Part shown: in pieces, positions 22,977-32,234 of the stretch | Numbering within the stretch: position 1 is the first letter of the stretch | How the letters are laid out: each line of letters opens with the position of its first letter | Source of the DNA: Streptomyces sp. 378 | GTDB taxonomy: Bacteria; Actinomycetota; Actinomycetes; Streptomycetales; Streptomycetaceae | DNA: 64,000 nt | Reading direction: 5' to 3' | Assembly (NCBI RefSeq): GCF_030124145.1 | Contig: NZ_JASKMS010000018.1 | Location: 62,001 to 126,000 of the forward strand | Translations under genes and position numbers: made by a program | Notes under the pieces: model-generated | What the model was told of the DNA's origin: nothing | Database searches by the model: none | The model's input: the letters and a program-made list of their open reading frames with translations, nothing else

Positions 22977-24485
22977 GTGGACCTGGCTCTGGCGCCGGAG
23001 ACCCTGGCGCGATGGCAGTTCGGCATCACCACCGTCTACCACTTTCTGTTCGTCCCCCTGACGATCTCGCTGGCCGCGCTCACGGCCGGTCTGCAGACGG
23101 CCTGGGTGCGGACGGAGAAGGAGAAGTACCTCCAGGCGACGAAGTTCTGGGGCAAGCTTTTCTTGATCAACATTGCGATGGGGGTGGTCACCGGCATCGT
23201 GCAGGAGTTCCAGTTCGGCATGAACTGGTCGGACTACTCCCGTTTCGTCGGTGATGTCTTCGGTGCGCCGCTGGCCTTCGAGGCACTGATCGCCTTCTTC
23301 TTCGAGTCGACCTTCATCGGCCTGTGGATCTTCGGCTGGGACAAGCTGCCCAAGAAGATCCACCTGGCCTGCATATGGATGGTCTCGATCGGCACCATCC
23401 TCTCGGCGTACTTCATCCTCGCGGCCAACTCCTGGATGCAGCATCCGGTCGGCTACCGGATCAACGAGGCGAAGGGCCGGGCCGAGCTCACCGACTTCTG
23501 GCTGGTGCTCACTCAGAACACCGCACTCGCCCAGGTCTTCCACACGCTCACCGCGGCCTTCCTGACCGGCGGCGCCTTCATGGTCGGCATCGCCGCCTTC
23601 CACCTGGTCCGCAAGAAGCACGTCCCGGTGATGAAGACGTCGCTGCGGCTGGGCCTCGTCACCGTAGTCATCGGCGGTCTCCTCACCGCGATCAGCGGCG
23701 ATGTGCTCGGCAAGATCATGTACCAGCAGCAGCCGATGAAGATGGCCGCGGCCGAGGCGCTGTGGGACGGCGAGAAGCCGGCCCCCTTCTCGGTCTTCGC
23801 CATCGGCGACGTCGACAAGGGCCACAACAAGGTCGCCATCGAGATCCCCGGCCTGCTCTCCTTCCTCGCGAAGGACGACTTCACCTCGTACGTGCCCGGC
23901 ATCAACGACGTCAACAAGGCCGAGCAGGAGAAGTACGGACCCGGCGACTACCGCCCCAACATCCCCGTCGCCTACTGGGGTTTCCGGTGGATGATCGGCT
24001 TCGGTATGACGTCGTTCGCCATCGGCCTGGCCGGTCTGTGGCTGACCCGCAAGAAGTTCCTGCTGCCACAGCACCTGAGGGTGGGCGACGACGAAGTGCC
24101 GCATCTCGTGCTGCTGCCGAACAAGGCGCTCGGTCCGACCCTCACCAAGTGGTACTGGCGCATCGCGATCCTCACCCTGGGCTTCCCGCTGATCGCCAGC
24201 TCCTGGGGCTGGATCTTCACCGAGATGGGCCGCCAGCCGTGGGTCGTCTACGGCCTGTTCAAGACGCGTGACGCGGTCTCCCCCGGTGTCTCCCAGGCCG
24301 AGGTCATCACCTCGATGGTCGTCTTCACCACGCTGTACGCGATCCTCGCCGTCGTCGAGGTCAAGCTGCTGGTCAAGTACGCCAAGGCAGGCCCCCCGGA
24401 GCTCACCGAGGCCGACCTCAACCCGCCCACGAAGATCGGCGGCGACTCCCGTGACGCCGACAAGCCGATGGCCTTCTCGTACTAG
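22977..24485 (+). CDS. cydA: Cytochrome bd ubiquinol/menaquinol oxidase subunit I
   Basis: A 502-residue integral membrane protein with about nine spans. It carries the hemes of the bd-type terminal oxidase, which oxidises quinol and reduces oxygen at low oxygen tension. The N-terminus has WQFGITTVYHFLFVPLT with the conserved His near residue 22, and GRQPW (about 421-425) marks the quinol-loop/heme region. The loop between is of the short type. GTG at 22977 follows AAGGAG. First gene of cydA-cydB-cydCD, under the Rex operator. Confidence 0.97.
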   Translation: MDLALAPETLARWQFGITTVYHFLFVPLTISLAALTAGLQTAWVRTEKEKYLQATKFWGKLFLINIAMGVVTGIVQEFQFGMNWSDYSRFVGDVFGAPLAFEALIAFFFESTFIGLWIFGWDKLPKKIHLACIWMVSIGTILSAYFILAANSWMQHPVGYRINEAKGRAELTDFWLVLTQNTALAQVFHTLTAAFLTGGAFMVGIAAFHLVRKKHVPVMKTSLRLGLVTVVIGGLLTAISGDVLGKIMYQQQPMKMAAAEALWDGEKPAPFSVFAIGDVDKGHNKVAIEIPGLLSFLAKDDFTSYVPGINDVNKAEQEKYGPGDYRPNIPVAYWGFRWMIGFGMTSFAIGLAGLWLTRKKFLLPQHLRVGDDEVPHLVLLPNKALGPTLTKWYWRIAILTLGFPLIASSWGWIFTEMGRQPWVVYGLFKTRDAVSPGVSQAEVITSMVVFTTLYAILAVVEVKLLVKYAKAGPPELTEADLNPPTKIGGDSRDADKPMAFSY

Positions 24486-24505
24486 GCCGAGGGAGCTGCA
24501 CAGTC

Positions 24506-25510
24506 ATGGAACTGCACGACGTCTGGTTCGTCCTGATCGCCGTCCTGTGGACCGGCTACTTCTTCCTGGAGGGCTTCGACTTCGGGGTCGGCGTGCTCAC
24601 GAAGCTGCTCGCCCGCGAACGGCCTGAGAAGCGGGTGCTGATCAACACCATCGGCCCCGTCTGGGACGGCAACGAGGTATGGCTGCTCTCCGCGGGCGGC
24701 GCGACCTTCGCCGCCTTCCCCGAGTGGTACGCCACGCTCTTCTCCGGCTTCTACCTGCCCCTGCTGCTCATCCTGGTCTGCCTGATCGTCCGCGGTGTGG
24801 CCTTCGAGTACCGCGTGAAGCGGACCGAGGAGAACTGGCAGCGCAACTGGGAGACGGCGATCTTCTGGACCTCGCTGCTGCCCGCGTTCCTGTGGGGTGT
24901 GGCCTTCGGCAACATCGTGCGGGGCGTGAAGATCGACCAGGACTTCAACTACGCCGGCGGCGTCCTGGATCTGCTCAACCCTTACGCACTGCTGGGCGGT
25001 TTGGTGACGCTGGCGCTGTTCACCTTCCACGGGACGGTGTTCGTCGGCCTCAAGACCGTCGGGGAGATCCGCGAGCGGGCGCGGAAGCTGGCGCTGCGTG
25101 TCGGACTGGTCACCGCCCTGCTGGCGCTCGCCTTCCTGCTGTGGACGCAGGCCGACCGGGGCGACGGTGCGTCGTTCGTCGCGATGGTCGCGGCCGTGGC
25201 ATCGCTCCTCGTGGCCCTGGTCGCGGCACGGGCCGGGCGTGAGGGCTGGGCGTTCGCCCTGTCGGGGCTCACCATCGTGGCCACGGTGGCGATGCTCTTC
25301 CTGACGCTGTTCCCGAACGTCATGCCGTCGACGCTGAACCCGGACTGGAGCCTGACGGTCACCAACGCCTCGTCCAGCCCGTACACACTGAAGATCATGA
25401 CCTGGTGTGCCGGGATCGCCACCCCGATCGTCCTGCTCTACCAGGGCTGGACGTACTGGGTGTTCCGCAAGCGGATCGGTACCCAGCACATCGCCGAGAC
25501 CGTGCACTGA
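24506..25510 (+). CDS. cydB: Cytochrome bd oxidase subunit II
   Basis: A 334-residue membrane protein with about eight or nine spans and the typical start LHDVWFVLIAVLWTGYFFLEGFDFG and VWDGNEVWL motif (about 52-60). It pairs with CydA to form the oxidase and anchors the complex. It begins 20 bp after cydA with GGGAG upstream and ends 12 bp before the cydCD start used here, so the three genes form one operon. Confidence 0.96.
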   Translation: MELHDVWFVLIAVLWTGYFFLEGFDFGVGVLTKLLARERPEKRVLINTIGPVWDGNEVWLLSAGGATFAAFPEWYATLFSGFYLPLLLILVCLIVRGVAFEYRVKRTEENWQRNWETAIFWTSLLPAFLWGVAFGNIVRGVKIDQDFNYAGGVLDLLNPYALLGGLVTLALFTFHGTVFVGLKTVGEIRERARKLALRVGLVTALLALAFLLWTQADRGDGASFVAMVAAVASLLVALVAARAGREGWAFALSGLTIVATVAMLFLTLFPNVMPSTLNPDWSLTVTNASSSPYTLKIMTWCAGIATPIVLLYQGWTYWVFRKRIGTQHIAETVH

Positions 25511-25515
25511 GGTGT

Positions 25516-25529
25516 GTTTCACGTGAAAC
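25516..25529. other. parS: parS site 4 (exact), across the cydCD translation start
   Basis: Exact GTTTCACGTGAAAC lying between the ribosome site and the beginning of cydCD: it contains the GTG at 25523 and begins 6 bp after the cydB stop codon. ParB bound here would sit inside the transcribed cyd operon. Confidence 0.92.
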
Positions 25530-28500
25530 CAATCGATCCGCGCCTGCTTCGGTACGCCCGTGCCACCCGGGGCTTCCTGGTGGCGGTCGTCGCCCTGGGG
25601 GCGGTGGGCGCGGGCCTGGTCATCGCCCAGGCAATGCTCATCGCCGAGGTGGTGGTCGGCGCGTTCCAGCACCGCATGTCGGTGTCCGAACTCGGCACTC
25701 CCCTGCTGCTGTTGGCCGCCGTCGCGGTCGGCCGGGCGCTGATCGGCTGGCTCACCGAGCTCGCCGCGCACCGGGCGAGCGCGGCGGTGAAGTCCGAGTT
25801 GCGGGGCCGGCTGCTGGAGCGTGCGGCTGATCTCGGTCCGGGCCGGCCGGGCGGGCAGCGGACCGGTTCGTTGGTAGCCCTGGCCACCCGGGGTGTCGAC
25901 GCCCTCGACGACTACTTCTCCCGGTACCTGCCGCAGCTGGGTCTCGCGGTGGTCGTGCCGGTGGCGGTGCTGGCGCGGATCGTCACCGAGGACTGGGTCT
26001 CCGCGGCCATCATCGTGGGCACCCTGCCCCTCATCCCGGTCTTCATGGTGCTGATCGGCTGGGCCACCCAGGCCCGGATGGACCGTCAGTGGCGACTGCT
26101 GTCACAGCTGTCCGGGCACTTCCTGGACGTGGTCGCGGGGCTGCCGACGCTCAAGGTGTTCGGGCGGGCCAAGGCGCAGGCCGAGTCGATCCGGCGGATC
26201 ACCGGCGAGTACCGGCGGGCGACCATGCGGACGCTGCGGATCGCCTTCATCTCCTCGTTCGCGCTGGAACTGCTCGCGACGATCTCAGTGGCGCTGGTCG
26301 CCGTGACGATCGGCATGCGGCTGGTGCACGGGGAGATGGACCTGTACATCGGCCTGGTCATCCTGATCCTCGCCCCCGAGGCGTATCTGCCGTTGCGGCA
26401 GGTCGGGGCGCAGTACCACGCGGCGGCGGAGGGGCTCGCCGCCGCCGAGGAGATCTTCGAGGTCCTGGAGACGCCCGCTCCGGCGTCCGGCTCCGGGGCC
26501 GTGCCGGAGGGGGCGCTGTCCTTCGAGGGCGTGACCGTCCGGTACCCGGGGCGGTCGGTGGACGCCGTCTCGAACGTGTCCTTCAGTGTCGAGCCCGGTG
26601 AGACGGTCGCGCTGGTCGGTCCGAGCGGCGCCGGCAAGTCGACGCTGCTGAGCGTCCTGCTGGGGTTCGTGCGCCCGGCCGAGGGGCGGGTGCGGATCGG
26701 GGGAGTCGACCTCACCGGCGCCGACCTGGAGCAATGGCGTTCCCGGATCGCGTGGGTGCCGCAGCGACCGCATCTGTACGCCGGGACGATCGCCGAGAAC
26801 GTACGCCTGGCACGGCCCGACGCCGACGACGACGCCGTACGGCGGGCGCTGCGGGACGCCGGGGCACTGGAGTTCGTCGACGCGCTGGCCGGGGGTGTGG
26901 ACACCGTGCTCGGCGAGGACGGCGCCGGGCTGTCCGCGGGGCAGCGGCAGCGGCTCGCGCTGGCCCGGGCGTTCCTCGCGGACCGGCCCGTGCTGCTGCT
27001 CGACGAGCCGACGGCGGCACTGGACGGAGGCACGGAGGCCGAGGTCGTCGCGGCGGTGCGGCGCCTCGCGGTCGGCCGGACCGTGTTGCTGGTGGTGCAC
27101 CGGCCGGCGCTGCTGGAGATCGCGGACCGGGTCGTGCGGCTGGCGGAGCACCGGACCCCGATTGCCTTGCCCGACGCGCCCGCCGCGGCCCGGGAAACCG
27201 ACACGCGGTCCGGCGAGTCCGAGCAGCCCACCCCGGCCGAGCCCGTCGAGACATCGGCTTCGGGCGGGGTCCTGGCCCGCGTGCGCGCCCTGTCCGGTGC
27301 CCGGCGCGGTCGTCTCGTACTGGCCCTGCTGCTCGGGAGCCTCGCCCTGGGGAGTGCCGTGGGGCTCATGGCCACCTCCGGGTGGCTGATCTCGCGGGCC
27401 TCGCAGCAACCGCCCGTGCTGTATCTGATGATGGCCGTCACGGCGACGCGGGCGTTCGGGATCGGGCGAGCCGTCTTCCGCTACGCCGAGCGGCTGGTGT
27501 CACACGATGCCGTGCTGCGGATGCTGGCGGACACCCGGGTCGCCGTGTTCCGCAGGCTGGAGCGGCTGGCGCCGGCCGGGCTGCACCGGTCCCGCCGCGG
27601 CGATCTGCTCTCCCGGCTGGTCGCGGACGTGGACGCGCTGCAGGACTACTGGCTGCGGTGGCTGCTGCCGGCCGGGGCGGCCGTCGTCGTGTCGGCCGCG
27701 TCCGTCGGCTTCACGGCCTGGCTGCTGCCCGAGGCGGGGGCGGTGCTCGCGGCCGGGCTCCTGGCGGCGGGGGTCGGTGTACCGCTGATCACCGGCGCGG
27801 TGGCCCGGCGGGCGGAACACCGGCTGGCACCCGCACGCGGGGCGCTCGCGACGCGGGTGGCCGATCTGCTCACCGGTACCGCAGAACTGACGGTCGCCGG
27901 TGCCCTGCCCACGCGGACCGCCCAGGCTCGCGAGGCCGACGGGGTGCTCACCCGCATCGCCTCACGCGCCGCCACCGCCACGGCCCTCGGCGACGGTCTC
28001 ACCGCGCTGATCTCCGGCCTGACCGTCACAGCCGCCGCCCTGGCCGGAGCGCAGGCGGTCGCCGCCGGGCGGCTGGACGGCGTGGCCATGGCCGTCGTCG
28101 TCCTGACCCCGCTCGCCGCCTTCGAGGCCGTGCTCGGACTGCCGCTCGCCGTGCGGTACCGGCAGCGCGTGCACCGGAGCGCGCAGCGGGTCTACGAGGT
28201 GCTGGACGCCCCGGAGCCGGTGCGGGAGCCGGAGCGGCCGCGGCAGGCGCCCGCGTCGCCGTTCCCGCTCGTCGTCGCGGGGCTGACCGCGCGGCACGCC
28301 GGGCAGGAGCGGGACGCGCTCGCCGGGATCGACCTGACCCTCGAGAAGGGCCGTCGGATCGCCGTGGTCGGACCCTCCGGCTCCGGCAAGACGACACTGG
28401 CACAGGTCCTGCTCCGGTTCCTCGACCCGGACGCGGGCTCGTACACGCTGGCGGGCGTGGACGCGTACGCGCTGCACAGTGACGACGTTCGAGGGCTCGT

Positions 28501-29011
28501 CGGGCTGTGTGCGCAGGACGCGCACCTCTTCGACAGCTCGCTGCGCGAGAACCTGCTGCTCGCCAGGAAGGACGCCACCGAGGACCGGCTGCGCGAGTCG
28601 CTGGGCCGGGCCCGGCTGCTGGACTGGGCCGACAGCCTGCCCGATGGGCTCGACACGCTTGTCGGCGAGCATGGAGCACGGCTGTCCGGAGGGCAGCGGC
28701 AGCGGCTGGCGCTGGCCCGGGCACTCCTCGCCGACTTCCCCGTCCTGGTGCTCGACGAGCCCGCCGAGCACCTCGACCTGCCGACCGCCGACGCGCTCAC
28801 CGCCGATCTGCTGGCCGCCACCGAGGGGCGTACGACGCTGCTGATCACGCACCGGCTGGCCGGGCTCGAAGCGGTCGACGAGGTGATCGTGCTCGACCGG
28901 GGACGGGTGGTGCAGCGCGGGCCGTACGCCGAGCTGGTGGCCGCGGACGGGCCGTTGCGGGGGATGGCGCAGCGGGAGGCGGCGGCGGAGTCGCTGGTGG
29001 GGGCGCGGTAG
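25523..29011 (+). CDS. cydCD: CydCD fused thiol (cysteine/glutathione) ABC exporter
   Basis: A single chain of about 1162 residues with two complete ABC exporter halves: membrane domain 1 (about 15-300), ATPase 1 with GPSGAGKST (about 366-374) and LSAGQRQRLALARA; membrane domain 2 (about 590-870), ATPase 2 with GPSGSGKTT (about 950-958) and LSGGQRQRLALARA. CydD and CydC are separate in E. coli but fused in streptomycetes. The transporter is needed for assembly of cytochrome bd. GTG at 25523 is chosen because GAGG (25509-25512) is 10 bases away; a GTG at 25514 would leave one base of spacing. Confidence 0.95.
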   Translation: MKPIDPRLLRYARATRGFLVAVVALGAVGAGLVIAQAMLIAEVVVGAFQHRMSVSELGTPLLLLAAVAVGRALIGWLTELAAHRASAAVKSELRGRLLERAADLGPGRPGGQRTGSLVALATRGVDALDDYFSRYLPQLGLAVVVPVAVLARIVTEDWVSAAIIVGTLPLIPVFMVLIGWATQARMDRQWRLLSQLSGHFLDVVAGLPTLKVFGRAKAQAESIRRITGEYRRATMRTLRIAFISSFALELLATISVALVAVTIGMRLVHGEMDLYIGLVILILAPEAYLPLRQVGAQYHAAAEGLAAAEEIFEVLETPAPASGSGAVPEGALSFEGVTVRYPGRSVDAVSNVSFSVEPGETVALVGPSGAGKSTLLSVLLGFVRPAEGRVRIGGVDLTGADLEQWRSRIAWVPQRPHLYAGTIAENVRLARPDADDDAVRRALRDAGALEFVDALAGGVDTVLGEDGAGLSAGQRQRLALARAFLADRPVLLLDEPTAALDGGTEAEVVAAVRRLAVGRTVLLVVHRPALLEIADRVVRLAEHRTPIALPDAPAAARETDTRSGESEQPTPAEPVETSASGGVLARVRALSGARRGRLVLALLLGSLALGSAVGLMATSGWLISRASQQPPVLYLMMAVTATRAFGIGRAVFRYAERLVSHDAVLRMLADTRVAVFRRLERLAPAGLHRSRRGDLLSRLVADVDALQDYWLRWLLPAGAAVVVSAASVGFTAWLLPEAGAVLAAGLLAAGVGVPLITGAVARRAEHRLAPARGALATRVADLLTGTAELTVAGALPTRTAQAREADGVLTRIASRAATATALGDGLTALISGLTVTAAALAGAQAVAAGRLDGVAMAVVVLTPLAAFEAVLGLPLAVRYRQRVHRSAQRVYEVLDAPEPVREPERPRQAPASPFPLVVAGLTARHAGQERDALAGIDLTLEKGRRIAVVGPSGSGKTTLAQVLLRFLDPDAGSYTLAGVDAYALHSDDVRGLVGLCAQDAHLFDSSLRENLLLARKDATEDRLRESLGRARLLDWADSLPDGLDTLVGEHGARLSGGQRQRLALARALLADFPVLVLDEPAEHLDLPTADALTADLLAATEGRTTLLITHRLAGLEAVDEVIVLDRGRVVQRGPYAELVAADGPLRGMAQREAAAESLVGAR

Positions 29012-29112
29012 CGGTCGGGAACAGCACGCACTGGGCCGTTCGGCGCAGCCGTTCCCCCAGCCGTACGACGTGAATAGGGCCGGGTCGGCCGGATTGGGCG
29101 ACGATCGCTGAC

Positions 29113-30168
29113 ATGCGCTCATATCGCCGTCATCGGCTGGTCGTTCCGGTCCTGCTGTGCGCGCTGGCCTTGCTCGCCGCCCGGCCGGCGACGGCGCCCG
29201 AGGAACCCGGAAACGGCACGGACACGGGCCTCAGCGCCGAGGTGGCGCGACTGTACGAGGAAGCCGCGGTGGCGACGCAGCAGTACGAGGCCGGCCGCGC
29301 GGAGGCCGAGGAACAGCGGGGTGAGGCCCAGCGGGCGGAGGCGCTCCTGGACGCGCAGCGGCGGCACATCGCCGTGCTGCAGGAGGATTTGGGCCGCATC
29401 GCCCGGGCCCAGTACCGCAGCAGCGGCGGCCTGCCGGTGGCGGCGCACATGATTCTCGCCGGGAGCCCCGACGGCCTGATGCGAGGTCAGCACGCCTTCG
29501 CCCAGGCGGACCTCGCCGTGAACAACGCGATCTCCAAGAACCGGCGTGCCGAGGCCCGGCTGGCGGCGGACGAGGCCAAGGCCGCGGCCCGGTGGCAGGC
29601 GCTGGAGAAGCGCAACGCGCAACTCGCCGGTCTCAAGGCGGACATCGAGCAGAAGCTGGAGTCGGCCCGTGTTCGGCTCCAGGGGCAGGCGGACGCCGCG
29701 GTGTCCGCCGGGGCGTGCCGCGGAGCGGTCCGGCTGGATCAGCCGGAGAAGGGCTTCAGCGACGGCGACTGGGTCGCGCCGGTCGAGACGTACGAACTCT
29801 CCGCCTCCTACGGCAGCGGTGGCGCGCGCTGGTCGCACCGGCACACCGGGCAGGACTTCGCGGTGCCGATCGGCACACCGGTGCGGGCCGTGGGGACGGG
29901 CCGGGTGGTGAGGGTGTCCTGCGGGGGCGCCTTCGGCATCGAGATCGTGCTCAAGCACGCAGGGGGCTACTACACGCAGTACGCCCATCTGGCGTCCGTC
30001 GCGGTCGACCAGGGGGAGCTCGTCAGCCCGGGCCAGTGGATCGGCCAGTCGGGCACCACGGGCAACTCCACCGGGCCGCACCTGCACTTCGAGGCCCGGG
30101 TCACACCGGAGACGGGCTCGGCGGTGAACCCGGTGTCGTGGCTGGCGGCGCGCGGAGTGTCCCTCTGA
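29113..30168 (+). CDS. Secreted M23 (LytM) peptidoglycan peptidase with coiled coil
   Basis: A 351-residue exported protein. A signal peptide (about 1-28, basic then hydrophobic) is followed by a long Ala/Glu/Arg-rich coiled coil (about 40-190) and an M23 domain (about 215-345). Zinc ligands are visible in HTGQDF (His, Asp) and HLHF. The architecture is that of NlpD/EnvC/CwlO-related cell-wall hydrolases. The missing or present first His (SHRHTGQD) suggests an active enzyme. It is 101 bp downstream of cydCD and probably has its own promoter. Confidence 0.9.
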   Translation: MRSYRRHRLVVPVLLCALALLAARPATAPEEPGNGTDTGLSAEVARLYEEAAVATQQYEAGRAEAEEQRGEAQRAEALLDAQRRHIAVLQEDLGRIARAQYRSSGGLPVAAHMILAGSPDGLMRGQHAFAQADLAVNNAISKNRRAEARLAADEAKAAARWQALEKRNAQLAGLKADIEQKLESARVRLQGQADAAVSAGACRGAVRLDQPEKGFSDGDWVAPVETYELSASYGSGGARWSHRHTGQDFAVPIGTPVRAVGTGRVVRVSCGGAFGIEIVLKHAGGYYTQYAHLASVAVDQGELVSPGQWIGQSGTTGNSTGPHLHFEARVTPETGSAVNPVSWLAARGVSL

Positions 30169-30187
30169 GCCCCCCTGCCCCCGGCGG

Positions 30188-31057
30188 CTACGGCAGTTCC
30201 GCCAGCAACTCCTCGATCACGACCGCCACCCCGTCCTCGTTGTTCGCGACCGTCCGGCCCGAGGCGGCGGCGATCACGTCCGGGTGCGCGTTGCCCATCG
30301 CGTAGGACCGGCCCGCCCAGGTGAGCATCTCCACGTCGTTCGGCATGTCGCCGAAGGCGACGACCTGCTCGTGCGAGATGCCGCGCTCCGCACAGCACAG
30401 GGCGAGGGTGCTGGCCTTCGACACCCCCGGACCGCTGATCTCCAGGAGGGCGCTGGGGCTGGAGCGGGTGACGTTGGCGCGGTCGCCGATGGCGAGGCGG
30501 GCCAGGGTCAGGAAGGCGTCGGGGTCGATCTCGGGGTGATAGGCGAGGATCTTCAGCACCGACTCGCCGGCGGCCCGGTGGTCCGGGCCCAGCAGTTCCT
30601 CGGCCGGGGCGAGACTGTCCGGTATCTCCATGTGCAGCTTCGGGTACGCCGGCTCCTGGTAGAAGCCGTATGTCTGCTCCACCGCGTACACCGTGCCCGG
30701 CGCCGCGTCGCGCAGCAGCCGCACGGCGTCCAGGGCGTTCTCCCGGGCCAGTTCCCGCACCTTCACGAACCGGTGGGCGCCGGGTCCGCCGTGCAGGTCG
30801 ACCACGGCGGCGCCGTTGCCGCAGATCGCCAGGCCGTGGCCGTGCACGTGGTCGCTGACGACGTCCATCCAGCGGGCCGGGCGGCCGGTCACGAAGAAGA
30901 CCTCGATGCCCGCCCTCTCGGCTGCGGCGAGCGCGGCGACCGTACGCGGGGAGACCGACTTGTCGTCGCGCAGCAGGGTGCCGTCGAGGTCGGTGGCGAT
31001 CAGCCGCGGCGGGAGGGTCTCGGCCGCGGTCTCGGGCTGTCGGGTCGCTGAGGTCAC
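30188..31057 (-). CDS. HAD-family hydrolase, Cof type
   Basis: A 289-residue HAD phosphatase. Motif I DLDGTLL with the nucleophilic Asp is near residue 22, motif II is VTGRP, and motif IV is GDMPNDVEML (about 228-237). The large cap inserted between motifs II and III is the C2B type of Cof proteins, which dephosphorylate sugar phosphates or cofactors. The GTG at 31057 is the most economical start. A second Cof-type gene occurs at 39124-39942. It is convergent with the M23 gene, with 19 bp between them. Confidence 0.9.
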   Translation of the reverse strand: MTSATRQPETAAETLPPRLIATDLDGTLLRDDKSVSPRTVAALAAAERAGIEVFFVTGRPARWMDVVSDHVHGHGLAICGNGAAVVDLHGGPGAHRFVKVRELARENALDAVRLLRDAAPGTVYAVEQTYGFYQEPAYPKLHMEIPDSLAPAEELLGPDHRAAGESVLKILAYHPEIDPDAFLTLARLAIGDRANVTRSSPSALLEISGPGVSKASTLALCCAERGISHEQVVAFGDMPNDVEMLTWAGRSYAMGNAHPDVIAAASGRTVANNEDGVAVVIEELLAELP

Positions 31058-31224
31058 CCGGCCATTGTCCCGCACATGCCTGCACGTGCGTGTGGGGCTC
31101 CGCACAGGCGAGTGGATACCGCCCTCGCCAAGGACTCCTGCCGGGGACTCCCGGAGAGAGCCGACACTTGAGCTTCTCCGCCGGAGCCCTTCGCCGGAAG
31201 CTCTTCGGCACCCCCGTCCACGCT

Positions 31225-32127
31225 TCAGCGCAACTGTGCGGGCGCCTCCATGGCGATCTGCTCGAAGACCTTCTGGTCGGCCGCGAACTGCGAGTCGGGA
31301 ATCGGCCAGTGGATCACGATCTCCGTGAAGCCCAGCTCCACATGCCGCCCGGCGAAGTCCACGAATGCGTTCAAGGACTGGAGCGGACCACCGCGGTCCG
31401 GCGTGAATCCGGTGAGCAGGACCCGGTCGAGGTCGGTCATGTCCCGGCCGACCTCGGCACAGATGTCGTCGAGCCTCTCCGCCTGCCCGCGAATGGCCTG
31501 AATCGACTGTTCAGGCGTGCCGTTCTCGTACAGCTTCGGGTCGCCCGTGGTCACCCACGCCTGGCCGAACCGGGCGGCGAGCCGCATCCCACGCGGCCCG
31601 GTCGCGGCCACCGCGAACGGCAGCCTGGGGCGCTGCACACAGCCGGGGATGTTGCGCGCCTCGTGGGCCGAGTAGAAGTCTCCCTCGTAGGACACGGCGT
31701 CCTCGCTGAGCAGCCGGTCGAGCAGCGGGACGAACTCGGCGAGACGGTCGGCGCGCTCGCGCGGGGTCCACGGCTCCTGGCCGAGCGCGGTGGCGTCGAA
31801 GCCGGAGCCTCCCGCGCCGATGCCCAGCGTGACCCGCCCACGGGAGATGTCGTCGAGAGAGATCAACTCCTTGGCGAGGGTCACCGGGTGCCGGAAGTTC
31901 GGCGAGGTCACCAGGGTGCCCAGCCGCAGCCGGTCGGTGACGCTCGCGGCGGCCGTGAGGGTCGGTACGGCGCCGAACCACGGGCCGTCCCGGAAGGTGC
32001 GCCAGGACAGGTGGTCGTAGGTGTACCCGGTGTGAAAGCCGAGTTGCTCGGCGCGCGTCCAGGCCGCGCGGCCGCCTTCGTGCCAGCGGCGGTACGGGAG
32101 GATCACGGTGCTCAGACGCAGACTCAT
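31225..32127 (-). CDS. LLM class (F420-dependent) oxidoreductase
   Basis: A 300-residue luciferase-like TIM-barrel protein. Features: HLSWRTFRDGPWFGAVPTLTAAASVTDRLRLGTLV (active-site side and F420/FMN-binding strands) and GIGAGGSGFD (about 103-112). In actinobacteria most proteins of this subgroup use coenzyme F420 rather than FMN, so F420-dependent reduction of an unknown substrate is the likely role. A parS site lies 37 bp upstream of its start. Confidence 0.87.
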   Translation of the reverse strand: MSLRLSTVILPYRRWHEGGRAAWTRAEQLGFHTGYTYDHLSWRTFRDGPWFGAVPTLTAAASVTDRLRLGTLVTSPNFRHPVTLAKELISLDDISRGRVTLGIGAGGSGFDATALGQEPWTPRERADRLAEFVPLLDRLLSEDAVSYEGDFYSAHEARNIPGCVQRPRLPFAVAATGPRGMRLAARFGQAWVTTGDPKLYENGTPEQSIQAIRGQAERLDDICAEVGRDMTDLDRVLLTGFTPDRGGPLQSLNAFVDFAGRHVELGFTEIVIHWPIPDSQFAADQKVFEQIAMEAPAQLR

Positions 32128-32163
32128 GGCATCGAGCCTAAGGGAGCCTCGCCGACCGCCCGT

Positions 32164-32177
32164 GTTTCACGTGAAAC
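32164..32177. other. parS: parS site 5 (exact)
   Basis: Exact GTTTCACGTGAAAC in the short region between the LLM gene start and the end of kptA. Confidence 0.92.
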
Positions 32178-32234
32178 AGTCACCGTGCGCGTCCGGGTGG
32201 ACACGGCGCCCGGAATGATCGGCGGACGCGAAGG

